Positions 23,530 to 31,667 are shown, numbered from the stretch's first letter. The stretch is DNA of 41,076 nt from an uncultured Erysipelotrichaceae bacterium (GCA_902797265.1 CADBSF010000053.1:1-41076); one strand, 5' to 3'. A program made the numbers and translations. Notes: a model not told the origin generated them from the sequence alone.

Positions 23530-23731
23530 AAAAGCGAATAATTCAATCTAAGGACGAATTATTCGCGGTACCACCTTAATTTATAAGTTTACTTATACAC
23601 TCAATAATTGATAACGGAATCACCCATCTACTCCTAGGACAAGTTCATAAAATCATTTTATCTATTTCCACCAACCATAGACTCTCTAGAAAAATATCAT
23701 TTATTACTACTTCCTATTCCACATAGAAATT
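23530..23731 (-). promoter_or_regulatory. Leucine T-box leader
   Basis: The T-box signature AAGGTGGTACCGCG is at 23564-23577, and the terminator (23530-23566, GCGAATAATT...AATTATTCGC then TTTTATTT) lies behind it. The specifier CTT (23641-23643, read on the minus strand) occupies the same place as TAC in the tyr leader, three bases before CTAGGAG. CTT is a Leu codon, and leuS is the second gene of the operon, so the assignments agree. The other stem I landmarks are also alike. Confidence 0.92.
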
Positions 23732-23737
23732 ACCAAT

Positions 23738-23765
23738 ATTATATCATGTGTTTTTAAAAAATCAA
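23738..23765 (-). promoter_or_regulatory. Promoter of the T-box-leuS operon
   Basis: TTGATT (23760-23765) and a perfect TATAAT (23738-23743) are separated by 16 bp on the minus strand, directly upstream of the T-box leader. Confidence 0.72.
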
Positions 23766-23772
23766 GTATTTC

Positions 23773-24552
23773 CTATCTACTCATAGAACTTACTTCTTCT
23801 ATAGAATAAAAATACAAATTACTAACAGCATTTTCAAAAACATCATCACCAATTTCTTTTACTAAAGAAACTAAATCACTACTTTTTAATAAATCATTAT
23901 CTCCAAAATAAGAAGCAATCATCTTTTTTAAATAAAAGGGATCTGTTACATAGATATTATCTTTCTCTCTTTCATATAATACATGATTAGGATACATAAA
24001 TAAGATAGATTTTTCTTCTCCACTTAATCCCTTATATAAACTATGATCTTTTGATACTTCTATAATACATTTTTCTAATGCTTCATCATCATCAAAAGTA
24101 TTTCTTAATACATCGATAACACTATTACTTTGAAAAATATTAGAATTTTGAAATTCTTTTAATAGTTTAATACTATTATCTCCCCCATCTTTTATTACTT
24201 GTAATAGGAAATCAAAATGATCAAATAATTTAATAATAATTAAATCAAAGTCTTGTAAAGATACTCCTTCTATAGAATCTAACCAATAGTTAATATCTCC
24301 ATCATAGAAACATAATGATGCATTTTCTTGAAAAGATTGATTTAATTTTTTTATTTCTTCTTCTGATAACTCATGATAAACATAAGAAGGATATTTATCA
24401 ATTAAATCTCCTTGTACAATAGCTCTTAACATTACATCATATAAGTCCATTTCATTATCTAAATTAATATATCTTAGGTAACGAAGAAGAGTTTCTTGTT
24501 TCATACTATCTAGTCTTTTATACCATTCTTTCATTTTATCATGTGAAACCAT
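23773..24552 (-). CDS. Unknown helical protein paired with the GH31 enzyme
   Basis: No known family is recognised. The 259 residues are acidic and predicted mostly helical, with no signal peptide or membrane span. Segments such as WYKRLDSMKQETLLRYLRYI and SLVKEIGDDVFENAVSNLYF suggest helical repeats. It follows the GH31 gene by 9 bp on the same strand, with its own AGGAGGTAATT ribosome binding site, so it is probably co-transcribed and may act in the same sugar or starch process. No terminator is seen between its stop and the leuS operon promoter, so readthrough into the T-box region is possible. Confidence 0.68.
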   Translation of the reverse strand: MVSHDKMKEWYKRLDSMKQETLLRYLRYINLDNEMDLYDVMLRAIVQGDLIDKYPSYVYHELSEEEIKKLNQSFQENASLCFYDGDINYWLDSIEGVSLQDFDLIIIKLFDHFDFLLQVIKDGGDNSIKLLKEFQNSNIFQSNSVIDVLRNTFDDDEALEKCIIEVSKDHSLYKGLSGEEKSILFMYPNHVLYEREKDNIYVTDPFYLKKMIASYFGDNDLLKSSDLVSLVKEIGDDVFENAVSNLYFYSIEEVSSMSR

Positions 24553-24561
24553 AATTACCTC

Positions 24562-26982
24562 CTAAAATTCTCCAATATAGTCTAATAGTTTCAAGAATAA
24601 GTCTAAGTGTTCTTTACTTAATCCTTGTTTCTTTAATTTTCTTAAAGCAATACGTTTTTTAGAAATATCTAAATCTCCAAATAAGATAGTATCAATAGAT
24701 TCTTTTAAGTAAGTTTCAATCTTAAGATCCATCAAGATACTTCTTAAATCATCATTGATCAATCTAACAGCGTCTATTTCAATATCTTTTCCTTTACAGT
24801 TAATCGTTAATTGTCCAATTGTTGGTACATTTTTAACTTCAACAATAAAGTCATTTTGATCGACATAATTATTACTTGGTATTTTTGTTGAATTAAAGTA
24901 AATTGTTACATCTTCTGCTTGTTTTGTATTTCTAAATACCATTTTATAATCTCTTTTTTCTGGTACTATTCCACCTTTTCCATCTACAGAACGAATAATA
25001 ACAGTATAGTTATTTCGTAAATAGTTATAATCGATAGATGTCTTTAAGAAATAACCTTCTTTATACATGGAAGTAACACCATCATCTTCATACAAAGTAT
25101 AAGTATTACTTGCTCCTGGGAATATTTGAATCTCTAATTCTGTAGGTAAACCTGTATTATTATAATCACTTCTATTAGAGAAAGGAATAATAGATCCAGA
25201 ATGTGCAAATACTGGATAATCCTCATCTTTAAAGAAGGATACATATTTCTTGTTACCTGGGAATTTCTTTCCCGTAACAAAGTCATACCATATTCCATCT
25301 GGTACGTAGAATCGATGAATTGCTCGGTTCATCACAACATCTTTTGGTTCTAGAATAGGACATACCAATAGTTGAGAACCAAAATAATATTGATTTCTAT
25401 ATAAATCATCATCATAAACCCACATATAGTTATAATAAAAAGGTTGAATAATAGGGGTTCCTGATTTTGTATAATTATAAGCTTCTGTATATAGGTAAGG
25501 AATCAAACGATGACGAAGTCTCATATAATTTGCCGTAATATCTTCTGTTTGAACATCCCATAGCCATGGTTCTTTTTTATAGTATTTTCCTCTTGCTCCA
25601 TGGAATCTTAAGATAGGTCCAAAAGTACTTAATTGAACATAACGTAAATATAATTCTCCATCTTCTACACCACCATGGTTACCACCTACATCATGACTCC
25701 ACCAACTGACTCCCATATTTGCAGCATTTAAATAAAGGAATGGTAAATTCTTTAATGCTTCCCAACTAATTTCACTAGATCCTCCATATAAAACAGGATA
25801 ACGATGAGGAGCACAAAGACTTCCTCTAGAAAGAAGTAAAGGTCTCTTTTTATGATTATCTCTTCCAGAATCTAAATACATATAATGGTTAAGAGCCCAT
25901 AGTTTTTGAAAATCTTCTCCATCATAATCATTCCAAAAGAAATCGACTCCCATAGCTTCCAATGGGTGCAAAAATAATTTGAAAAGAACATCTAACAATT
26001 TTGGATTCAAAGGATCAAATTCTACAACTGTTGAATTTGATAATTGTAAGAACTGAGCCATTTGAGGATAAAATTGTTCATGAGGATAAATTCCATTCAT
26101 AGGATTAACACATAATCCAACTCGAATTCCTCTATTATGAAACTCATATAACATTCTTTGAGGATTTTGAAAACATTCTTGATTAAAAGTAAAACCAGTT
26201 TTTAAATCTTTATAATCTCCTTGATTTCTAATATGCCAATCATGATCAAATAACATAACAGAAATAGGAATCTTTCTTCTTTCAAAATCACGAACTAAAT
26301 CTCTTATAGAATCATCATTATAACAAATATTTCTACTCCACCAATTACCTAGAGCATATCTAGGAATTAAAGCAGGAGAACCAGTCATCTTAAAATAATC
26401 AATTAATACTTGTCTAAAGTCTTTATCATACATAAATAGATAAATATCAATATGATCATCTAATGGTTCTTCTAAAGTTCCATCTTCTAAGAATAATTTA
26501 GATTGACTATCATCAATAGACGCAAAACCATCTAAAGAATATAATCCTTTTTGCAATTCTTTAGGTACTTCTCTATCAACACCAATCATATTACCAAGCA
26601 TATTTCTTGCTTCTGGATGACCATAATACCAATCTTTACAACGATCTCTTTCTTTTGATATTAAGGTAACTTTCAAATTAGTCATAGGATTAATCTTAGT
26701 ACCTGTAAAATGTTGTTCCTTTAAATAAGTCAAAGAAAAATACTTCGTAGATAACTCTAATAGATTAGCATCTTGTCTAACAGAAAAATTAACAGTACCC
26801 AAATTACGTTTCTTAATTAATTGAGTTGGTTTATCATTGAACTTTCCTGTATTAGAATACTCAAGTCGAATAACTCTTTCTGTAATAATAGAAAAACGAA
26901 AATGAGTACCTGTAATGACGCATTTACTATCACTTTTAGCCTTTGAAAAATCGATTTCGAATTGTTTTCCTAATGGATACAT
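24562..26982 (-). CDS. Family GH31 glycoside hydrolase (alpha-glucosidase-like)
   Basis: GH31 enzymes cleave alpha-glucosides or alpha-xylosides by a retaining mechanism. The 806-residue protein has an N-terminal beta-sandwich and then the TIM barrel. Catalytic landmarks are FFWNDYDGEDF, near residue 340, and WWSHDVGGNHGG, near residue 435; the nucleophile Asp lies in the WND region. A C-terminal beta domain with TYTLYEDDG follows. The last 60 residues are a charged helical tail (from about residue 745, VRLINDDLRSILMDLKIE), not typical of GH31. There is no signal peptide, so it acts in the cytoplasm on imported oligosaccharides. AAGGTGGTC precedes the ATG. It forms a pair with an unknown protein. 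Confidence 0.88.
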   Translation of the reverse strand: MYPLGKQFEIDFSKAKSDSKCVITGTHFRFSIITERVIRLEYSNTGKFNDKPTQLIKKRNLGTVNFSVRQDANLLELSTKYFSLTYLKEQHFTGTKINPMTNLKVTLISKERDRCKDWYYGHPEARNMLGNMIGVDREVPKELQKGLYSLDGFASIDDSQSKLFLEDGTLEEPLDDHIDIYLFMYDKDFRQVLIDYFKMTGSPALIPRYALGNWWSRNICYNDDSIRDLVRDFERRKIPISVMLFDHDWHIRNQGDYKDLKTGFTFNQECFQNPQRMLYEFHNRGIRVGLCVNPMNGIYPHEQFYPQMAQFLQLSNSTVVEFDPLNPKLLDVLFKLFLHPLEAMGVDFFWNDYDGEDFQKLWALNHYMYLDSGRDNHKKRPLLLSRGSLCAPHRYPVLYGGSSEISWEALKNLPFLYLNAANMGVSWWSHDVGGNHGGVEDGELYLRYVQLSTFGPILRFHGARGKYYKKEPWLWDVQTEDITANYMRLRHRLIPYLYTEAYNYTKSGTPIIQPFYYNYMWVYDDDLYRNQYYFGSQLLVCPILEPKDVVMNRAIHRFYVPDGIWYDFVTGKKFPGNKKYVSFFKDEDYPVFAHSGSIIPFSNRSDYNNTGLPTELEIQIFPGASNTYTLYEDDGVTSMYKEGYFLKTSIDYNYLRNNYTVIIRSVDGKGGIVPEKRDYKMVFRNTKQAEDVTIYFNSTKIPSNNYVDQNDFIVEVKNVPTIGQLTINCKGKDIEIDAVRLINDDLRSILMDLKIETYLKESIDTILFGDLDISKKRIALRKLKKQGLSKEHLDLFLKLLDYIGEF

Positions 26983-27056
26983 ATGACCACCTTACCTTAT
27001 TCTCTAATACCATGATAACACAAAAGTATAAATTAGAAAAGAAAAAATCAAAAAAT

Positions 27057-27079
27057 GAAAAAAGAATCTATTTAGATTC
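27057..27079 (-). terminator. Terminator of the VanY-like operon
   Basis: GAATCT (27064-27069) pairs with AGATTC (27074-27079). Six T follow on the minus strand. It overlaps the stop codon of the 24-codon gene. Confidence 0.78.
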
Positions 27080-27142
27080 CTTCTTCTCCTCTTCTTCCAT
27101 ATATTCAATAAATCCTATATCTAAAGAAAAATCTTCTTCCAT
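27068..27142 (-). CDS. 24-residue acidic small protein
   Basis: A short open frame runs from the ATG at 27140-27142 to TAG at 27068-27070. Its ribosome binding site AGAGGTGAAAAG lies right behind the stop of the VanY-like gene, and a strong terminator overlaps its end. The peptide starts MEEDFSLDIGFIEYM and ends in EEEEKKESK, so it is very acidic with a short hydrophobic core. Position, signal and terminator argue for real translation. Function unknown. Confidence 0.55.
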   Translation of the reverse strand: MEEDFSLDIGFIEYMEEEEKKESK

Positions 27143-27156
27143 TTTGCTTTTCACCT

Positions 27157-28284
27157 CTATTTATCAATAAACATAGCCCAATATTCTTCATATGGCATAT
27201 CATGATGTTCATGAATATATGTCGCAGCTTCAACTCCTACATAACGATAATGCCATGCTTCACTTCGAAAACCGGTAATCGATTCATATTTCTTTTGAAA
27301 ACGATAAATAAATCCATATAAATGAGCATTCTCTTGCATCCATACATATTCTTTTGAATTGGCAAACACATTAACACTTCTACTACCAATATCAAAAGCT
27401 AATCCTGTTTGATGCTCCGAATAACCTGGTTTCGCAACATATTTTTCAACATAACTATCTCCATAAGTATTTCGATATAATTCTTGTATCTCCACTTGAT
27501 CTTGATAAGATCGATAACCCGAATTAATAACTAATTGAAGTCCTTCTTTTTGAGCAGCATCACTCATCCTTTGAAAAGCACTCAAAGCTTCTTTATTACA
27601 TTGGATATCATCACTAGAAGCATATTCGATAGGTACAGAAACTAAATCTTTAGGAACAAAATCCTCTTTCAAATGATGATGTTTATTAACTAACATCGTA
27701 TTAGAAAAATTAGATACTAACTGACTGTCTACATAATCTTCTTTATCCATATCTAAATTTACGTATAAAACAACATCTTCTTCATCTTCCCCAGACTCAT
27801 CAGAATATTTCACATATCGATCATAATTCTCAAGTTTAGCAAAATCAATAGAAAAAAATTCTTCTAAATACTTAATCTTTTCTCTTTTACTAAACTCATA
27901 GACACTATTATCATCTCCATGAGCAAGAATAATATTAATATCACTATTCGTATAACCAACATCAATTAATCGATTGATATTAGAAATCAAATGTCTATGA
28001 TTAACATAGTTTATCTTACAATAATTATCAATATTTTTCTCTAAAAAATCCTTACTTTCAAAAGCAGCATTCAAAGTCTTATTCTCTCCTACATTCATAA
28101 CATAATCTTTATGAAAAGAAAATAAGATTTCTTGAGAAGCTTTCTTACTATATCCAAGTTTCTCTAATTCAGAGATTTCTTTTAAATAGAATAAAAATAA
28201 TCCTAATAGTATGCAGAGAATAACTCCCAATATTTTTAAAAACAATCGAAATCCAGGAGTTAATCTAACTCTCTTTTTCTTCAT
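27157..28284 (-). CDS. VanY-like D-Ala-D-Ala carboxypeptidase (M15 family)
   Basis: This membrane-anchored zinc peptidase removes D-alanine from peptidoglycan stems, or cleaves related bonds. The 375-residue protein has a single N-terminal membrane span (about 12-34). The C-terminal M15 domain (about 215-370) has Arg258 in SGYRSYQD, zinc ligands His291 and Asp298 in SEHQTGLAFDIG, and Glu342 and His345 in EAWHYRYVG. The middle (40-210) is unknown: it holds two copies of a pattern (LEKLGYSKKASQEIL and LIDVGYTNSDINIIL). The ATG at 28282-28284 follows GGTGGTGAAGAC. The rest of the open frame upstream is not used. The 24-residue gene follows within 15 bp. Confidence 0.88.
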   Translation of the reverse strand: MKKKRVRLTPGFRLFLKILGVILCILLGLFLFYLKEISELEKLGYSKKASQEILFSFHKDYVMNVGENKTLNAAFESKDFLEKNIDNYCKINYVNHRHLISNINRLIDVGYTNSDINIILAHGDDNSVYEFSKREKIKYLEEFFSIDFAKLENYDRYVKYSDESGEDEEDVVLYVNLDMDKEDYVDSQLVSNFSNTMLVNKHHHLKEDFVPKDLVSVPIEYASSDDIQCNKEALSAFQRMSDAAQKEGLQLVINSGYRSYQDQVEIQELYRNTYGDSYVEKYVAKPGYSEHQTGLAFDIGSRSVNVFANSKEYVWMQENAHLYGFIYRFQKKYESITGFRSEAWHYRYVGVEAATYIHEHHDMPYEEYWAMFIDK

Positions 28285-28303
28285 GTCTTCACCACCTACT
28301 ATA

Positions 28304-28312
28304 ATCATACCA
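28304..28312 (-). promoter_or_regulatory. Extended -10 promoter of the VanY-like gene
   Basis: On the minus strand TGGTATGAT is an extended -10 (TGn then TATGAT) about 20 bp before the start. It lies back to back with the plus-strand promoter at 28318-28346. Confidence 0.42.
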
Positions 28313-28317
28313 CATAT

Positions 28318-28346
28318 TTGCAAAAAATGTTAGGCTATGATATAAT
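28318..28346 (+). promoter_or_regulatory. Promoter of the radical-SAM operon
   Basis: TTGCAA (28318-28323) and a perfect TATAAT (28341-28346) with a 17-bp spacer, and TGA before the -10 hexamer. Confidence 0.75.
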
Positions 28347-28379
28347 GACTACAAATTCAAGGGGAAAATAAGGTGTACT

Positions 28380-28817
28380 ATGAAACAATATGAAGGAAAT
28401 ATTTATAAGTTAAAAAAGAACAGTATTAATAAAACAAAAAAGAAGTATACAACTACATATCACTATTTATTAGAAGAAATACTTCAATCTGTAAAATATA
28501 AAGAACGATACGAATCATTAGAAAAGAAAGAAGAGTCAGATATTCTATTATTAGAAATAATGGAATCGATTGCGGAAGATTTCCATATCAAAAAAGATAA
28601 AGTTTATACTTATAATCAATTTAATAAAGCTATCTTAAAAGAATTTCATAAAGAATTAAGATTAGAAAAAAAATCAAAAGAAAAATCTAAAATAAAAGAA
28701 ATCAATCTATATCATCAAATAAAGAATAAGAATTATAAAGAATTAAGAAAAATATCAAGTAAGAAACAAAATGATTTTCTAAAAGCAATTTATTTATATA
28801 CAATAAGCGAGGATTAA
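28380..28817 (+). CDS. Unknown basic helical protein
   Basis: The 145-residue protein is Lys/Glu-rich, without signal peptide or membrane segment, and looks mostly helical (SDILLLEIMESIAEDFHIKK). I recognise no family. The ATG follows AAGGTGTACT. The radical-SAM gene begins 4 bp after its stop, so it is the first gene of a three-gene operon and may serve the same process. Confidence 0.68.
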   Translation: MKQYEGNIYKLKKNSINKTKKKYTTTYHYLLEEILQSVKYKERYESLEKKEESDILLLEIMESIAEDFHIKKDKVYTYNQFNKAILKEFHKELRLEKKSKEKSKIKEINLYHQIKNKNYKELRKISSKKQNDFLKAIYLYTISED

Positions 28818-28821
28818 TTAT

Positions 28822-29772
28822 ATGAATCATTTTAAATATTCAAATTCAATCAAAAGATATCATACCTTAGATTATTATTATAAATCGATGTTTCATGAAA
28901 AAGTATGCAAAGTCAGTTTAAACGCTGGCTTTTCCTGTCCTAACTTAGATGGAACAAAGGGTTATGGAGGATGTATTTATTGTTCAAAATCAGGTAGTGG
29001 AGAATTTGCTGGTGATAAGAAGGATTCGATAGTAATTCAATTTCAAAAAGTAAAAGAGAAAATGAAAGAGAAATGGCCAAATGCCAAGTATATTGCTTAT
29101 TTTCAAGCAAGAACTAATACTTATGCTGAAGTAAGTAAATTAAAAGAAGTATATGAACCAGTCCTAAAGGAAGAAAATGTAATTGGTATTAGTATCGCAA
29201 CAAGACCAGATGCCATTTCAGAGGAATGCTTAGAATACTTAAAAGATTTAAATAAAAGAACTTTTCTAACAATAGAATTAGGTTTACAAACAATAAAAGA
29301 AGAAACATCTAAGTTAATTAATAGATGTCATAGTCTAGAATGTTTTAAAGAAATGGTTACTATCTTACGAAAGAATCATATCAATGTAGTTGTTCATATC
29401 ATAAATGGTCTTCCCTATGAAACAAAAGAGGATATGATAAATACCGTGAAATATCTAAATAAATTAGATATTCAAGGTATCAAAATACATATGCTTAGTA
29501 TATTAAAAAATACTCCTCTAGAAAAACTTTATCAAAAGAATAAATTTCATATTCTAACAAAAGAAGAATATATAGATATTGTAGTATCTCAATTAGAATA
29601 TTTAAGAGAAGAAATTGTCATTCATAGAATTACAGGAGATCCAGATAAAGAAGAATTAATAGAACCTACTTGGTTAATCAAAAAATTCTGTGTATTAAAT
29701 GATATTGATAAAGAAATGATTAGAAGAGATACATATCAAGGAGTAAAAGCATATGATGATTTATCTAATTAG
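28822..29772 (+). CDS. Radical SAM protein of the YhcC/YtqA type (TIGR01212)
   Basis: This 316-residue radical SAM enzyme has the unusual cluster motif CPNLDGTKGYGGCIYC, with a long first spacer (CX10CX2C), which marks the TIGR01212 family found in many bacteria. Other family features are AYFQARTNTYA, GISIATRPDAISEE, LTIELGLQT and VVHIINGLPYET. The reaction is not known for certain; a tRNA or nucleotide target is often supposed. It is flanked by a small unknown gene and a DUF1294 gene, which it overlaps by 20 bp. The ATG lies 8 bp behind GAGG. Confidence 0.88.
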   Translation: MNHFKYSNSIKRYHTLDYYYKSMFHEKVCKVSLNAGFSCPNLDGTKGYGGCIYCSKSGSGEFAGDKKDSIVIQFQKVKEKMKEKWPNAKYIAYFQARTNTYAEVSKLKEVYEPVLKEENVIGISIATRPDAISEECLEYLKDLNKRTFLTIELGLQTIKEETSKLINRCHSLECFKEMVTILRKNHINVVVHIINGLPYETKEDMINTVKYLNKLDIQGIKIHMLSILKNTPLEKLYQKNKFHILTKEEYIDIVVSQLEYLREEIVIHRITGDPDKEELIEPTWLIKKFCVLNDIDKEMIRRDTYQGVKAYDDLSN

Positions 29773-30007
29773 TATTAATATTCTATCTTTTCTATTATTT
29801 GGAATAGATAAATATAAAGCAATTAAGAAAAAATATCGAATACCAGAAAAAGTTCTATTAGGAATATCTCTACTAGGAGGTAGTTTAGGCTCTCTCTTAG
29901 GAATGATTCTTTTTCATCATAAAACAAAAAAAATAGGGTTTTTAATTTTAATACCACTATTTTTATTATTACAAATAATTATTTTATTAGAAATAAACTT
30001 CCATTGA
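29753..30007 (+). CDS. DUF1294 small membrane protein
   Basis: The 84-residue protein contains the DUF1294 pattern: FGIDKYKAIKKKYRIPEKVL with a hydrophobic start, followed by the GGSLGSLLGMILFHHKTKK motif, and a final membrane segment. Two to three membrane spans are predicted. Function unknown. It overlaps the radical-SAM gene by 20 bp and has AAGGAG 9 bp before its ATG. The stop is TGA and lies inside the terminator stem. Confidence 0.85.
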   Translation: MMIYLISINILSFLLFGIDKYKAIKKKYRIPEKVLLGISLLGGSLGSLLGMILFHHKTKKIGFLILIPLFLLLQIIILLEINFH

Positions 30008-30017
30008 GAAGTTTTTT
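29995..30017 (+). terminator. Terminator of the radical-SAM operon
   Basis: AAACTTC (29995-30001) pairs with GAAGTTT (30008-30014) followed by a T run on the plus strand. On the minus strand it lies next to the M23 gene end and may also serve it. Confidence 0.85.
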
Positions 30018-30811
30018 TAAACTTTATATTTACCAGGCATAGAATTACCTAAATATTCAGAAGATTGAGGATTATACCAAGTTTTATGTCCTTTACTATC
30101 AACTTTTCGAATTTCTAAGTGTAAGTGATCTCCAGAAGCAACTCCCGTATGACCAACCTTACCAACTACGTCACCAGCTTTAATCACATCACCTTTTTTT
30201 ACAGTAACCTTCGAACAATGTCCATAATAAACAATTCTTCCATCATCCATCTGAACAGTAACACAATTACCATATCCACCAAGTTCACCAGCAGATAATA
30301 CTTTTCCCCCACAAACTGCATGAATAGGAGTTCCTCCAGGAGCCACGATATCAATACCTTTATGATCCGAACTAGCACCCTCACAAGGAGGTCTTCTTTT
30401 TCCAAATACGGAAGTAACTTTATAAGCTACATCATTAGTAAAAGGAATCAGAAAGCCAGAAGCAGATGCTTTCATATTTGCTGGTATTTTAGGAATTGTA
30501 ATTTTTCCATCCTCACCAATAATAATTTTACCAGCATCTAAATCAGCATTTAAATAAGAAGTCTTAAATGCAGATAAATTTTGATTAATCGTAGTAATAT
30601 TACTAATAATATTAGAGATTTTTGTTTTTAAATCAGTAAGTGCTTCATTACAATTATCCGCAATCGGTCCTTGAAAAACAGAAGCATCTAATAATTTGTT
30701 TTGATTGGATTCAATACTAGATTGATAATCAGTTAGGCTAGAATTAAGATTATTACCTGTTGAAATAGCGTCATCAAAGACACCATAATTTCCAACTTCA
30801 ATATCTGCCAT
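30017..30811 (-). CDS. WXG100-like domain fused to an M23 (LytM) peptidase
   Basis: M23 peptidases are zinc endopeptidases that cut peptidoglycan bridges. The 264-residue protein has the LytM site complete: H150 and D154 in DHKGIDI, H198 in YYGHCS, and H229/H231 in DHLHLE. Residues 1-90 are a helical hairpin-like domain with FQGPIADNCNEAL where a WXG100 protein would have the WxG turn. No signal peptide or membrane segment exists. WXG100-type domains are substrates of type VII secretion, so export by such a system is inferred. The ATG follows GTGGTGATTCTAT. A strong -10 lies upstream. Confidence 0.85.
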   Translation of the reverse strand: MADIEVGNYGVFDDAISTGNNLNSSLTDYQSSIESNQNKLLDASVFQGPIADNCNEALTDLKTKISNIISNITTINQNLSAFKTSYLNADLDAGKIIIGEDGKITIPKIPANMKASASGFLIPFTNDVAYKVTSVFGKRRPPCEGASSDHKGIDIVAPGGTPIHAVCGGKVLSAGELGGYGNCVTVQMDDGRIVYYGHCSKVTVKKGDVIKAGDVVGKVGHTGVASGDHLHLEIRKVDSKGHKTWYNPQSSEYLGNSMPGKYKV

Positions 30812-30841
30812 ATAGAATCACCACTCTCTCAGCTTATAACC

Positions 30842-30850
30842 ATTATATCA
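30842..30850 (-). promoter_or_regulatory. Extended -10 promoter of the WXG100-M23 gene
   Basis: On the minus strand TGATATAAT gives an extended -10 with perfect TATAAT (30842-30847). The -35 (TCGAAA, 17 bp upstream) is poor. Confidence 0.5.
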
Positions 30851-30887
30851 TTAGATTAAATTTTTTTCGATATTTTTTAAAGAAATA

Positions 30888-30916
30888 TTGAGAAGTTAAA
30901 AAAAATAGTATATAAT
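30888..30916 (+). promoter_or_regulatory. Promoter of the Ig-like protein gene
   Basis: TTGAGA (30888-30893) and perfect TATAAT (30911-30916) with a 17-bp spacer. Confidence 0.8.
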
Positions 30917-30941
30917 TGACATAAGAATAGGAGTTAAAAAA

Positions 30942-31649
30942 ATGAAATTAACGAATAAACAAAGAATGATTCTAACGATTACCCTAACAGTATGGGGAAT
31001 TTTTCTAATAATTAGTGGAGTAATTATGGATGGTCGTGAAAAAAAGATTGTTCATACGGCTTATGAAGTAACAATAGAAAAGAAAGAATTAAAAGAAGCA
31101 CAAGCGAAAATGATTGATATTAAAGCAAAAGATATAGAAATAGAAATCAATACTCCGATCAGTGTAGATATTAAAGATTATATAGAAAAACCAGAAGAAA
31201 TAAAGGAAGAAATTATAAAGAATCTAAAATTAGACACTGCTCTAGTAAATGTAAATCAAGCAGGAAAGTATGAGTATTCTATTTCTTATAACAAAAAAGT
31301 ATTTAAAGGAAATATCATAGTAAAAGAAAAAGAATTACCAAATGTTCAATTTACTTTAAAAGATATAAAGATAAAAAAAGGAGAAAAACTATCCGATAAA
31401 ATAAAAGATTATATCAATGAAGAATTATCAGAGGAAGCCTATGATAATATGTCAATCTCTCTTCCAAGTGATTATTCCGATAATCCTGGTCATTATACTT
31501 ACTCAATTATTTATAAAAAGGTTACTTATAATGGAACCATTGATGTGGAAGATATCATAGAAAAAGAAAAAGAAGAAGAAAAAAATAAAAGCGAAGAGAA
31601 AAAAGAATCAGAAACAATTGATAATAAGACAGAAGAAAAAGAATCATAA
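30942..31649 (+). CDS. Membrane-anchored protein with two Ig-like domains
   Basis: The 235-residue protein has an N-terminal membrane helix (about residues 8-28). Two similar modules of about 70 residues follow. Each has the order 'K.I.I..G......I.DYI......' then 'GKYEYSISYNKKVFKGNIIV' or 'GHYTYSIIYKKVTYNGTIDV', so both end in 'Y.YSI.Y....(Y/F).G.I.V', a pattern typical of bacterial Ig-like (HYR or DUF5011-like) surface domains. The tail is a Glu/Lys/Ser run. It is a single-gene unit, with its own promoter and terminator, and would sit outside the cell. The ligand is unknown. Confidence 0.75.
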   Translation: MKLTNKQRMILTITLTVWGIFLIISGVIMDGREKKIVHTAYEVTIEKKELKEAQAKMIDIKAKDIEIEINTPISVDIKDYIEKPEEIKEEIIKNLKLDTALVNVNQAGKYEYSISYNKKVFKGNIIVKEKELPNVQFTLKDIKIKKGEKLSDKIKDYINEELSEEAYDNMSISLPSDYSDNPGHYTYSIIYKKVTYNGTIDVEDIIEKEKEEEKNKSEEKKESETIDNKTEEKES

Positions 31650-31667
31650 TAAATTGATTCTTTTTTT
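31641..31667 (+). terminator. Terminator between the Ig-like gene and fhs, bidirectional
   Basis: GAATCA (31641-31646) pairs with TGATTC (31655-31660). The plus strand ends in a T run and the minus strand in TTTTTC, so both convergent genes can use it. Confidence 0.8.

Noticed and set aside
26943-27170. Plus-strand 75-codon frame upstream of the GH31 gene
   Set aside because: It runs antisense to the GH31 start and the small acidic gene and has no ribosome binding site.
17547-30007. Mycoplasma-type genetic code (TGA as Trp)
   Set aside because: TGA ends the MurJ-like and DUF1294 genes directly at family-consistent ends, and TGG is used for Trp.
30199-30541. Two open frames within the M23 gene, one on each strand
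   Set aside because: Both are frame shadows of the LytM domain with no start signal.
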